Shown in pieces: positions 16,216 through 24,370 of a DNA stretch of 35,370 nucleotides. Positions within the stretch are counted from its first letter, which is position 1. Every line of letters begins with the position of its first letter. The notes under the pieces were generated by a model. It ran no database searches, was not told the origin of the DNA, and saw only the letters and a program-made list of their open reading frames with translations. Made by a program: the position numbers and the translations under genes. Where the stretch lies: positions 1 through 35,370 of the forward strand of contig NZ_AUBE01000038.1 of NCBI RefSeq assembly GCF_000429085.1, read 5' to 3'. The stretch is from Streptomyces flavidovirens DSM 40150 (GTDB lineage Bacteria; Actinomycetota; Actinomycetes; Streptomycetales; Streptomycetaceae).

Positions 16216-19074
16216 TCATATCCGGAGCGCTTCCTCGGCGTGGCCGATTTCCGCCTCCCGCTCCTGCTCGCGATAGAGGACGAGAGCTTGTGCCCACGCG
16301 GCGCGGGCCTCGTCCGGCCGGTTCAGGGCGCGGTGCGATTCGGCGATCCTGGCCAGGGTGTCGGCCTCGTCATAGCCGTTGCCGAGCGTCCGGAAGTGGG
16401 CCAGCGCCTGCCGGTAGTAGTCCAGGGCCGCGGCGTGGTCGCCGGTGAGGTGGGCGATGTAGCCGAGGCTGTCGAGCGTGGACGCCTCGTCGCCGGGACG
16501 CCCGTGTTTCAGGAAGAGTCCGTGCGCCCGCTCGCAGTGGTCGCGTGCTTCGTCGTACGCGCCGAGCTGGGCGTGCATCCAGCCGACCGCGTTGAACTGG
16601 TTCGCCTGCCAGATCGGGTTGTCCAGCGTCTGGTAGAGCCGCAGCGCGCGGGTGGCGTACGAAAGGGCCTTCCGGTTGTCGCCGTGCATCTCCCAGAGCC
16701 TGCCGAGCGTACGGCAGATGTGCGCCTGGGCCGTCGGATCACCGGCCGCCTCCGACAGGTCCAGGGCACCGTGCAGGTGGTCCAGCGCTTCGGAGCGACG
16801 CCCGCTCAGGCCGTGGAAGTGCCCCAGCCGCCAGTGCGCGAGCACCCGCGGGAGGACGTTCTCCGGCTGCTGCTCGGCCGCTGCCAGGGCCGTGTGCCAG
16901 ACGCGGGAGTACGCCTCCAGGTGATGTGACCCGAGCTGGTACGAGATCAGGGCCCAGGCGAGCTGCACGGCCCGGGCCGGCAGGCCGGCGGTCAGGGCTG
17001 ATTCCTGGGCGGCGAGGAGGCAGGCGTGCTCCTCGGTGAACCACCGCAGGGCGTCCGTGGTGTTCGCGGGCGCGAGGGGCGCGCACCCGTGGGCCGGTGG
17101 CTCGGGATCGGGCCGGAAGGGGGTGTGGGGGCCGTCGAGGAGCAGGTTGGCTGCGAACGCGGTGTGGAGGTAGAAGTCGATCAGTCGCGCTCGGGCTTCG
17201 GCGTTCTCCTGAGCGCGGTCCAGGGCGGCCAGTTCGCCGGAGTACAGGTGGGCGAGGTCGTGCATCCGGTATCGGCCGGGCCGGTGCTGCTGGACGAGGT
17301 GTGCGGCTTCCAGCTCGGCGAGCAGGGTCCTCGCACGGCTGCGGGTGATGCCGGCGAGACTTGTGGCGGCGTCCAGGCCGATGTCCGTGCTCGTCACCAG
17401 TCCCAGCAGCGCGAAGAGCCGGCCGGCGGAGCTGCTGAGGGCTCGGTGCGATGTGGCGAGTACCGTCCGCAGACTCACCGTCATGCCGCCGGCGTCCAGC
17501 ACGTCGAGGCGGCTCGACGCGTCCGCCAGTTCGTCGGCCAGGGCGGCGAGGGGGAACTCGGGGTGCGACGCGACACGGGCGGCCATCAGGCTCAGCGCGA
17601 GCGGGAGACCCGCGCAGTAGTCGACGATGGCCGCGACGGCCTGCGGCTCGGCGTCGAGCCGGCTGGAGTCCAGGCGGTGGGCGAGCAGTTCGCGGGCCTG
17701 CGACGCGTGGAAGGGGGTGGGCGAGACGGTCACAGCGCCGTGGGTGACCAGCAGGGGGGTGAGCCGGTTGCGACTGGTGATCAGTACGGCGCACCCGCTT
17801 CTCCCGGGCAGGAGGGGGACGACCTGCTGCGCGTCGTGGGCGTCGTCCAGTACGACCAGGATCTGCTTGTCGGCGAGCAGGCTGCGGTAGAGGCCGCCTT
17901 GGGCCTGAAGGTCTTCCGGGGCGGCGTCGGGCGGCGCCCCGAGCGCGTCGAGGAATCCGCGCAGGGCCTCGGCCGGTGACATCGGCTCCCCGGCGGGGTC
18001 GAAGCCGCGTAGATCCACGTAGAGCTGGCCGTCGGGGAAGCGGTCGGCGTGATCGTGGGCCCAGCGGAGGGCCAGCCAGCTCTTGCCGACTCCGCCCGCC
18101 GCCGAGATGACCGCGATGCGCCCCGGCGCCGACTCCGACTCCGACTCCGATGCCGGACCTGGGCGCGGTCCCGGCTCCGGCCGGCGCGGGACGAGGAGGC
18201 CGGCCAGCTCGTCCAGTTCCCGCTGACGGCTGATGAAGCCGACGGGGGCGAGGGGGAGTTGGCGGGGCGTCACGACCGGTGGCCGTGGCGCGGCGGTCGA
18301 CGCCTCGGTGGGTACGGAGGCCGGGGCGGCGGGCGGCGGCCCGGCCGGTCCCGACCGGAGGAGCTCCTGGTGAAGCCGCTGGAGCGATGCGCCGGGGGTG
18401 AGGCCGAGTTCCTCGTCGAGGTTCTGCCGGAGTACTTGATAGTGCTCAAGCGCCCGAACCGTACGGCCCTGCCTGTGCAGCGCCAGCATCAGCTGCCCGG
18501 CCAGCCGTTCGTCGAAGGGGTGCGTGGACACTCCGGAGATCAGCTGTGGCAGTACCTCCGACTCGCGCCCCTGCCGCAGGAGTACGTCGTTGAGGTCCAG
18601 TTCGGCCGCCTGGCGTTCGGACGTCAGAACTTCCCGGAGGTGGGTGAACCATGGTGTGTCCGCGGCGGGGAACGCCTCACCGGCCCATAACCGCAGCGCC
18701 TCCTGGAGCAGATCTGCCGCCACGTGGTCCGGTGCCCCGCGCGCCCGGTGGACCAGGGCACGGAAGCGGTGCAGATCCACGGCGTCGGGGTTCGTCTCGG
18801 CGGTGTATCCCCCAGGACGGCGCACCAGGCGTAACTCCGTCGTGGACAGCGCCCGTCGCAGCCGGGACAGATAGCTGTACAGCGTGGTCACGGCGGAGCG
18901 TGGGGCTCTCTCCCCCCAGACCCGGTCGAGCAGTTGGTCCATGGAAACGGGCCGGTTGGCCTCGACGAGCAGCACAGCCAACACGTGTCGCTGCCGGGCA
19001 TGACCGAGGTCGACGTCCCGGCCCCGCACGTGCGCCCGGACCCCGCCGAGCACGCAGAACTCCGCGGCCTGCAT
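16216..19074 (-). CDS. SARP-family regulator with NB-ARC and TPR domains (AfsR-like)
   Basis: A 952-residue transcription factor, close to AfsR in length and layout. Residues ~1-95 form an OmpR-type winged helix (RQRHVLAVLLVEANRPVSMD, SAVTTLYSYLSRLRRAL). Residues ~100-245 form the bacterial transcriptional activation domain. A low-complexity linker contains SESESES. The NB-ARC ATPase has P-loop SAAGGVGKSWLA, Walker B ILVVLDDAHDA and sensor VLITSRNRL. From ~650 on there are TPR repeats (for example YDEARDHCERAHGLFLKHG). It probably activates nearby genes after nucleotide-dependent assembly. ATG 19074 is preceded by GGGGGGAG. The open frame runs to 19524 but would overrun the divergent secreted gene. 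The obvious candidate target is that neighbour. Confidence 0.92.
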   Translation of the reverse strand: MQAAEFCVLGGVRAHVRGRDVDLGHARQRHVLAVLLVEANRPVSMDQLLDRVWGERAPRSAVTTLYSYLSRLRRALSTTELRLVRRPGGYTAETNPDAVDLHRFRALVHRARGAPDHVAADLLQEALRLWAGEAFPAADTPWFTHLREVLTSERQAAELDLNDVLLRQGRESEVLPQLISGVSTHPFDERLAGQLMLALHRQGRTVRALEHYQVLRQNLDEELGLTPGASLQRLHQELLRSGPAGPPPAAPASVPTEASTAAPRPPVVTPRQLPLAPVGFISRQRELDELAGLLVPRRPEPGPRPGPASESESESAPGRIAVISAAGGVGKSWLALRWAHDHADRFPDGQLYVDLRGFDPAGEPMSPAEALRGFLDALGAPPDAAPEDLQAQGGLYRSLLADKQILVVLDDAHDAQQVVPLLPGRSGCAVLITSRNRLTPLLVTHGAVTVSPTPFHASQARELLAHRLDSSRLDAEPQAVAAIVDYCAGLPLALSLMAARVASHPEFPLAALADELADASSRLDVLDAGGMTVSLRTVLATSHRALSSSAGRLFALLGLVTSTDIGLDAATSLAGITRSRARTLLAELEAAHLVQQHRPGRYRMHDLAHLYSGELAALDRAQENAEARARLIDFYLHTAFAANLLLDGPHTPFRPDPEPPAHGCAPLAPANTTDALRWFTEEHACLLAAQESALTAGLPARAVQLAWALISYQLGSHHLEAYSRVWHTALAAAEQQPENVLPRVLAHWRLGHFHGLSGRRSEALDHLHGALDLSEAAGDPTAQAHICRTLGRLWEMHGDNRKALSYATRALRLYQTLDNPIWQANQFNAVGWMHAQLGAYDEARDHCERAHGLFLKHGRPGDEASTLDSLGYIAHLTGDHAAALDYYRQALAHFRTLGNGYDEADTLARIAESHRALNRPDEARAAWAQALVLYREQEREAEIGHAEEALRI

Positions 19075-19123
19075 GGCGCTCCCCCCTGCTGTCGAACTCA
19101 GTCTTCGCAGCGCAGGGCGCGGA

Positions 19124-19154
19124 TTCAAGGAATATCCAAGACATCGTTCAAGGA
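19124..19154. promoter_or_regulatory. Direct repeats, possible SARP operator
   Basis: Three similar heptamers, TTCAAGG, ATCCAAG and GTTCAAGG, carry the core CAAG at 19126, 19137 and 19149, spaced 11 and 12 bp. SARP proteins are known to bind heptameric direct repeats with an 11-bp period near -35 regions. The repeats lie between the SARP gene (start 19074) and the secreted-protein gene (start 19226), so control of either or both is possible. The assignment is inferred from spacing and context only. Confidence 0.45.
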
Positions 19155-19225
19155 TCACCCCCGGTCCGCCCAATGACCCGCTTGCACGATGAGCGTGTCC
19201 AGTCACCACAACGGAGGGAAAGCAG

Positions 19226-19552
19226 ATGATCAAGAGTGTGGCCCGTGCAGCCGCCGTGATCGGCGTGATGGGCAGCGCGATGGCGGCGGTACCGGCGACG
19301 GCGGCGGCTGCCCCCGAGAGCGTGCGGCCGACGGCGAGCGCGGCGGCCGGGTGCAGCTGGATGTCCAGGACCACTACGTCGGCGCGGGTGTTCTGCGACG
19401 GGAACGGTCCCACCAGGTACCAGTTGGTCCTGTACTGCACCCAGAGCAGGGTGGCTCCCGGCAATGCGCCGTGGCTGGGTGACCGGCGGGGCTCGTACGC
19501 CAAGTGCCCGAGCGGCACCAGCATCGTGGACTACGACATCTTCATCGGCTAG
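19226..19552 (+). CDS. Small secreted cysteine-containing protein
   Basis: A 108-residue protein with a clear Sec signal peptide: two Lys/Arg near the start, a hydrophobic Ala/Val/Met core, and a likely cleavage near residue 29 (TAAAA/PES). The mature ~79-residue chain has four cysteines (43, 57, 71, 94), enough for two disulfides, and aromatic residues near its end (VDYDIFIG). No family is recognised; it could be a small inhibitor, signal or surface protein. ATG 19226 follows GGAGGG. It is divergent from the SARP gene with putative SARP repeats between, so it may be a regulated product of that factor. Confidence 0.85.
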   Translation: MIKSVARAAAVIGVMGSAMAAVPATAAAAPESVRPTASAAAGCSWMSRTTTSARVFCDGNGPTRYQLVLYCTQSRVAPGNAPWLGDRRGSYAKCPSGTSIVDYDIFIG

Positions 19553-19557
19553 TTCGC

Positions 19558-19655
19558 AGGAACGGGGGGCTCGGGGCCGGGCGACGGGGACGGGGGCCGC
19601 GGCTCGGGGGGCCAGGGGGTCGGGGTCGTCGGGGGCGTCGGGGAGGAAGAACGGA
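19558..19655 (+). other. G-run tract downstream of the secreted-protein gene
   Basis: About ten runs of four to six guanines occur within 100 bases directly after the stop codon (for example ggggggctcggggccggg, then gggggccagggggtcgggg). The short loops fit several overlapping G-quadruplexes on the plus (RNA-sense) strand. The rest of 19553-19790 holds no convincing gene; open frames there on both strands are compositional artefacts. Confidence 0.45.
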
Positions 19656-19790
19656 AGGCGGCGAGGCCGAGCAGACACCAGCGCTCAGTCCTCGCCGCCC
19701 TTCCGCGGCCCCTTCGGCGTCGCGCACGGCAGATGGCCGTGGCCGGAGCGGTCCTCACACCACCCCGCCTTCAGAGGCCGCGCCTCGGCG

Positions 19791-20132
19791 TCATTCCGGC
19801 TCCGCGTCCACGGTGAGCTTTCGGCACAGCGGGCATTCGAACTGTGCGGCCTGCCCGGAAAGCTGGTCCGACTCCGCAGGAGCCGAGGGCCTGAAGCCCG
19901 TCCGGTATTCATCATGAAACAGCGCCGGCGGAATCAGATTGATCGCTGCGCCAGTGCCGAATTTTGCGCCTGCATCTCTTCGGTATATGTCGGCAACCGC
20001 CTGCAAGGGAAACGAAAGCCAATATAAGAATCGCCGGAGGCTGTCCGACAGATCATGCCTGAGCAGACGCCCCCGAGGGGTCACCGACAGCGCCGAGTAC
20101 CCGAAACGCACACCGCACCATAAAGCCGTCAT
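19791..20132 (-). CDS. Hypothetical protein with two TTA codons
   Basis: A 113-residue unrecognised protein. ATG 20132 has an excellent GGGAGG seven bases upstream, better than the earlier in-frame start at 20192. Codon 4 is TTA (ATG ACG GCT TTA) and a second TTA lies mid-gene in FLYWLSFPLQAV, so translation should need the bldA tRNA. The middle is hydrophobic but too short for a confident membrane helix; the C-terminus has a CPLC pair that could bind metal. GC content is visibly lower than the neighbours (codons such as AAA, ATA, GCA), suggesting acquisition. The start lies 162 bp downstream of the MBL-fold gene on the same strand. Confidence 0.6.
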   Translation of the reverse strand: MTALWCGVRFGYSALSVTPRGRLLRHDLSDSLRRFLYWLSFPLQAVADIYRRDAGAKFGTGAAINLIPPALFHDEYRTGFRPSAPAESDQLSGQAAQFECPLCRKLTVDAEPE

Positions 20133-20294
20133 GCGAATACCTCCCACCGATCGCCTGAATGCTTTGCAGGCCGCAACCAAAACCTGCTGCATAAAGACCC
20201 TGAGGGGAAGGGTGGCGCACCCTGGCGAATGCAGGTTGATGCCGGTGAGGCACAGGTTGCGCCGTGCGGCGAAAGCGCGAGGAGCAGCCCGGCG

Positions 20295-21497
20295 TCACCG
20301 CTCGCCGGCGAGGTCGAGATCGCCTCGGGGGGCCGCTTCCGGAGCGGCGGTCGCTGCCTTCCGGGCGCGCCAGGGGTGGGCAAGAGGCTGGCATACGGCC
20401 CGCCACCAGGGGTCCTCGGGGAGGACACCGGCAGGCTCGAAGGGCTCGCCGGGCCGGGGAAACGCAGTCGCCTGCCCTGCTTCCCGCCCGGCGTCCCTCG
20501 TCCACTCCCCTGGCTCCGCCCACGCGTGCGGAGCGAGGTTGAACGTCCCCCAGTGGATCGGCAGCAGCACGCCGTGGGGCTTGGAGCCCTGCAGGTCGAG
20601 GTGGGCTTGAACGCCTTCCGCCGGTGTCATGTGGATGTCGGGCCAGTACTCGCTGTACGCGCCGATCTGGATCATGGCCGCGTCGAACGGGCCGTGCTCG
20701 GCGCCGATGTCCCTGAAGCCTTCGAAGTAGCCGGTGTCGCCGCTGTGGTAGACCCGGTGCTCCGGTCCCGCGACCGCCCAGGACGCCCAGAGGGTGTGCT
20801 GCTGGTTGCGCAGACCGCGGCCGCAGAAATGGCGGGCCGGGGTCGCGGTCAGACTGAGGCCGGCGATCTTCACCGACTCGTTCCAGTCCAGCTCGTGCAC
20901 CCTCTCGGCGGGTACGCCCCAGCGCTCCAGGTGCGCTCCGACGCCGAGCGGCACCGCGAAAGCCGTGCGGGTGCCGGCGAGCGCGCGGATCGTGGGCATG
21001 TCGAGGTGGTCGTAGTGGTCGTGGGAGATCACGACCACGTCGAGCGGACCCAGCGACGCGAGGGGGGCCGGGACCGGGTGCAGCCGCTTGGGGCCGACGA
21101 AGGAGAAGGGGGAGCAGCGCTCGCCCCACACCGGGTCGAAGAGCACGCGCCGGCCGTCGATCTCGGCGAACACGCTCGAATGGCCCATCCAGGTGAGGCG
21201 CAGTCCTGTGGCGGGTGGCCCGGCCAGGTCGGCGAGGGTCGTGGCGTGCAGCGGGATGGGGCCGGCGGGCGCTCTGCGGCGCCGCTCCTCCTTGCGGAAG
21301 TAGACCTTCATCAGCTCGAGCGTCGACCCCGAGGGCCGCGTCCGCGGGCCCACCGGGTTCTGGAAGACCCCGTCGGCGAAGTTCGGCGAGCGGCGGATGC
21401 GCTCCATCCGCTCCCCCGCCGGGTCCGCGCCGAAGGGGGCGGTCCGCAGCGAGCGCAGCCGGGAGCGCAGCGGTAGCAGGGCGTCAGCGCCGGTCAC
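20295..21497 (-). CDS. MBL-fold metal-dependent hydrolase (UlaG / NAPE-PLD-like)
   Basis: A 400-residue metallo-beta-lactamase-fold protein. The metal motif HDHYDH is near residue 157, with GHSSVFAEIDGRRVLFDPVW before it, RHFCGRGLRNQ, HSGDTGYFEGF and the final metal His in LLPIHWGTFNLAPHAW. This set fits the lactonase/phosphodiesterase branch that includes UlaG and NAPE-PLD. The substrate is not known. GTG 21497 is preceded by GGAGG, but only four bases away. The extended N-terminus (~90 residues before the fold) is typical of NAPE-PLD-like members. No signal peptide is seen. Confidence 0.88.
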   Translation of the reverse strand: MTGADALLPLRSRLRSLRTAPFGADPAGERMERIRRSPNFADGVFQNPVGPRTRPSGSTLELMKVYFRKEERRRRAPAGPIPLHATTLADLAGPPATGLRLTWMGHSSVFAEIDGRRVLFDPVWGERCSPFSFVGPKRLHPVPAPLASLGPLDVVVISHDHYDHLDMPTIRALAGTRTAFAVPLGVGAHLERWGVPAERVHELDWNESVKIAGLSLTATPARHFCGRGLRNQQHTLWASWAVAGPEHRVYHSGDTGYFEGFRDIGAEHGPFDAAMIQIGAYSEYWPDIHMTPAEGVQAHLDLQGSKPHGVLLPIHWGTFNLAPHAWAEPGEWTRDAGREAGQATAFPRPGEPFEPAGVLPEDPWWRAVCQPLAHPWRARKAATAAPEAAPRGDLDLAGER

Positions 21498-21526
21498 AGG
21501 ACCTCCAGGGGCTCAGTGTCTTTCCC

Positions 21527-21532
21527 ATTATG
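21527..21532 (-). promoter_or_regulatory. Possible -10 box for the MBL-fold gene
   Basis: The minus strand reads CATAAT at 21532-21527, unusually AT-rich here and 30 bp upstream of the GTG start. The -35 is not clear (TTCCCG 19 bp upstream at best). Weak evidence. Confidence 0.3.
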
Positions 21533-21716
21533 GGCGCCGGGTACGACAGCGCGGGAACGGGAGCGTTGCGGGGCGGGGTACGCCGAGGGGTACGGGACGT
21601 CGTGCGGGGCGTCGTGCGGAACCGGTCGTCGTGCGGTCGCGGAGCATGACTTGAGCTGATCGGCGGTTCAGTAAACGCACCTCGTTGAGAGGGGCACTTC
21701 CGGCTCCAGATACTGA

Positions 21717-22207
21717 CTGGCAGTGATCACCTCGGACAGCGCCCAGTGCTGTTACTACGGTGCGCTCCCGCACCTGCCCGTCGGCCCCGCGCGGCCACTA
21801 CCTCCATCCGACCGGGTTCGGCACGCTCCGATACGCCCTGCCCGCCGCCATCGGCGCGAAGTCGGCGTACCCCGGACGGCAGGTCGTGACGCTCAGCCGC
21901 GGGGGACGACGGCGGGCTGCAGTTCACCGTGCAGGAACTGGTGACAGCGACACAGCTCGGACTGCCGCTCCCGGTCGTCGTGTTCGACAGCGGCGGATAC
22001 GGCGAGATCCGCGACGAGATGAACGCGCGGCGACACCCCGACCGCCGCCGACCTGCCACGCGTCGACCTGCCCGCGCTGTGCCGGGCGTACGGCGGCGCG
22101 GGGACGCACGCCGATTCGCCCGGCGCTCCCGCCGAGGCGCTGGTGCGGGCGCTGAACACCCACCGCCCCACTGTCATCACCGTTCCGGAGGAGAGAGCAC
22201 CGTATGA
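21717..22207 (+). pseudogene. Remnant of a thiamine-diphosphate enzyme (C-terminal domain)
   Basis: Only the C-terminal ~160 residues of a TPP-dependent decarboxylase/acetolactate-synthase-like protein remain, spread over all three forward frames. Frame 1 reads VITSDSAQCCYYGALPHLPV (from 21723); frame 2 YLHPTGFGTLRYALPAAIGA; frame 3 QELVTATQLGLPLPVVVFDS then GGYGEIRDEM; then back to the first frame with TAADLPRVDLPALCRAYGGA. Shifts fall at an extra C in CCCC (21785-21788), an extra G in GGGGG (21901-21905), near 22027-22032, and probably near 22190-22197. The cofactor and substrate domains upstream are absent; a stop at 21714 precedes the match. Corrected, the stop would overlap the next gene's ATG as ATGA. 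Confidence 0.82.
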
Positions 22208-23383
22208 ACGCCCCCCTGATCTCACAGACCTGGACCGATCACGTCTCAGGGCGCCGGGGCTTCCTGGTCGTCGACCGGCTCGTGCGCGGTGTGTCCAGCG
22301 GCGGTCTGCGCATGCGCGAGGGCTGCACCCTCGACGAGGTCGCGGGCCTGGCGCGTGGCATGACGATGAAGGAGGCACTCCACTACAACGCGGAAGGCCG
22401 TTACATACCGCTCGGCGGAGCCAAGGGCGGATCGACTGCGACCCGCAGGACCCCGAGGCGTACGGCATTCTGGTGCGCTACCTGCGCGCGATGCGTCCGC
22501 ACATCGAGACCTTCTGGACGACCGGTGAGGACCTCGGCCTGACCCAGCACATTCGTCGACAAGGCCGCTGCCGAGGCCGGTCTCGTCTCGTCCATTCAGG
22601 CCGTCTATCCGCTGCTCGACGACGAGGTGGCGGCGCGGCAGCGGCTCGCCGACGCGTTCGCCGTCGAGGTCGACGGCATCGGGCTCGACGAGCTGGTCGG
22701 CGGCTGCGGCGTCGCCGAGTCGGTACTCGCGGCGCTCGACCGCGCGGGTGTCGCGTACGAGGGGACACGTGTCTCCATACAGGGCCTGGGCACCATGGGT
22801 GGCGCCGACCGCGCGCTTCCTTTCCCGCGCGGGGCTGAGGATCGTCGCCGTGGCCGATGTGAAGGGCACCGTCGCCAATCCGGAGGGTCTGGACGTCGAA
22901 GCGCTGCTCGGCGCGCGTGACGCGTACGGGGCCGTGGACCGGGGCGTGTTGCGTCCGGGAGACCTCGAACTGCCGGGTGACGCCTGGCTGTCCGCGGAGG
23001 CGGAGGTACTGGTTCCGGCTGCCGTCTCGTACGCCGTCGACGCCTCGAACGAGGGGCGGATCACCGCCCGCTGGATCGTCGAGGCGGCGAACATGCCGGT
23101 GCTGCCGGACGCGGAGGTGCTGCTGGCGGGGCGGGGGGTGGCCGTCCTGCCGGACGTGGTCGTCAACTCCGGTACGAACGCCTGGTGGTGGTGGACGCTG
23201 TTCGGGGACATCGGGGCCGACGCGGAGGAGGCGTTCGCGTACACGCGGCGTTCGATGCGCGCGCTGATCGACCAGGTGCTGGCGAGGGCGGAGGCGGGCG
23301 GTTCGACACCGCGCGCCGCGGCGCACGCGATCGTCGCCGACCGGCTGCCGGTGATTGCGGAGCGGTTCGGGTGGTACAGGTGA
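22204..23383 (+). pseudogene. Frameshifted Glu/Leu/Phe/Val dehydrogenase
   Basis: Homology to an NAD(P)-dependent amino-acid dehydrogenase of ~390 residues runs the full length but changes frame three times. Segments: GFLVVDRLVRGVSSGGLRMR with PLGGAKGG (from 22204); DPEAYGILVRYLRAMRPHIE (after a lost base near 22430); AFAVEVDGIGLDELVGGCGV with the Rossmann motif GLGTMGG (after a shift near 22545-22552); and FLSRAGLRIVAVADVKGTVA to the end (after an extra base near 22801-22808). No stop-free reading exists, so an active enzyme is not made as sequenced. It follows the broken TPP gene, and the pair probably once formed an amino-acid catabolic operon. Confidence 0.85.
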
Positions 23384-23447
23384 CACGCACCGACCGCACG
23401 GAACACACTCCCCGCACCGACTCCGGCAGCCTGGACGCGCTCTTCTA

Positions 23448-23560
23448 TGCTGGACGGGCTGAATTGGTTGCGGCAACCATCCAGCCCGTCCAGCATTTGA
23501 GGACACGCCCGGAGGGCGTCCGGGGGTCTGGGGGCGGCCCCGCGGGGTGGGGAAACAGTG
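23448..23560. repeat. Palindromic Streptomyces-type intergenic repeat
   Basis: A 15-bp perfect inverted repeat, atgctggacgggctg (23448-23462) and cagcccgtccagcat (23483-23497), encloses a smaller hairpin tggttgc/gcaacca (23466-23480). It is followed by tttgaggacacgcccggagg and a run of gggggtctgggggcggcc. This composite (CAGCCCGTCC, TTTGAGGAC, then GGGGTCTGGGG) is recalled from many Streptomyces intergenic regions. It probably ends transcription of the broken dehydrogenase gene and is present in many copies per genome. Confidence 0.65.
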
Positions 23561-23591
23561 CGTCCCGCCGGGACGCCGACGCCGCACCGCG

Positions 23592-24167
23592 TCAGACCGT
23601 GGTTCTGGCCGTCACCAGCCGGTGGCCGCCCAGCACTGCAGAGAGCTCCGCCAGGAACCGCTCCGCCAGCGGCGGCCAGTTCCACAGCACCAACCCCAAG
23701 TGCGCCACCGCCACCGGTGGATCAATCGTCCAGTCGGGAAACCCGGACCGCTCCCCGCACCACACGCAGGCCCCGCTGCCCGGCCCCGTACCCCCGAACC
23801 AGGCGTACAGGTCGTCGAGCAGCGGGGCCCACGCGCGCGTCCACATGTCGGGCCCGCGGTCGGCGGGCTCGGTCGTCGCGCCGCAGGCCGGGCACGTGGC
23901 CGTCCAGAGGTCCGCGCACACGTACACACGGCGTTCGATCTCCATGCCGACGCCACACGCCGCGCCCAACGCCACCTCGTCCTCGTTGACGGCGCGCGCG
24001 GCGTGCGGGCCCGGCGCCCGGCCGAGTTCGTCGCCGGGCAGGCAGTTCGTCAGCTCGCCCTGGACGATGCCACGGTGCTCCAGCCAGACCATGACCCGGC
24101 CGGCGAGCACGGCGGCTTCCTCCGGCCGGGCGTCGAGATCGGCCACCCATACGTACGCATCGCCCAT
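23592..24167 (-). CDS. Hypothetical protein with two CxxCG motifs
   Basis: A 191-residue cytoplasmic protein of unknown function. Two CxxCG pairs, CPACG and CVWCG, about 40 residues apart, suggest a zinc-binding ribbon. The region between them includes WAPLLDDLYAWFGGTG, and the C-terminal part is Leu/Trp-rich (HLGLVLWNWPPLAERFLAEL). ATG 24167 is chosen over an in-frame GTG at 24176; neither has a strong ribosome binding site. It is divergent from the TetR-like gene with a palindromic operator between them. Confidence 0.7.
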   Translation of the reverse strand: MGDAYVWVADLDARPEEAAVLAGRVMVWLEHRGIVQGELTNCLPGDELGRAPGPHAARAVNEDEVALGAACGVGMEIERRVYVCADLWTATCPACGATTEPADRGPDMWTRAWAPLLDDLYAWFGGTGPGSGACVWCGERSGFPDWTIDPPVAVAHLGLVLWNWPPLAERFLAELSAVLGGHRLVTARTTV

Positions 24168-24251
24168 GGGCCGCACGCTATCCCGTGGTGCTCACCCCTC
24201 GGCGCACCGCGTCTTCGCACCCAGCGCGTAGAAGATGACCCCGAGACCCCC

Positions 24252-24273
24252 ACTGACTGAATGGCCAGTCAGT
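24252..24273. promoter_or_regulatory. Palindromic operator, TetR-type
   Basis: Perfect 8-bp inverted repeat actgactg (24252-24259), spacer aatggc, cagtcagt (24266-24273). The size and symmetry are those of TetR-family operators. It lies 85 bp from the hypothetical gene start and 98 bp from the TetR-like gene start, so it could control either promoter. Confidence 0.6.
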
Positions 24274-24370
24274 AGAGGCGCCTGCGGCCCCGCGCCACAA
24301 CGCGCTGTCAAGGGCCCGTCGGCGTCCGCGTGACCGGCCTGCCGAGGTGGCCGGTGTGTAGCGTTACCGC

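Noticed and set aside
19075..19524. N-terminal 150-residue extension of the SARP regulator
   Set aside because: It would run through the divergent secreted-protein gene and the repeats; ATG 19074 has a ribosome binding site and matches the family start.
19148..19678. 176-codon minus-strand frame in the G-rich region
   Set aside because: Pro/Arg/Ala low-complexity product of the G-runs, no ribosome binding site.
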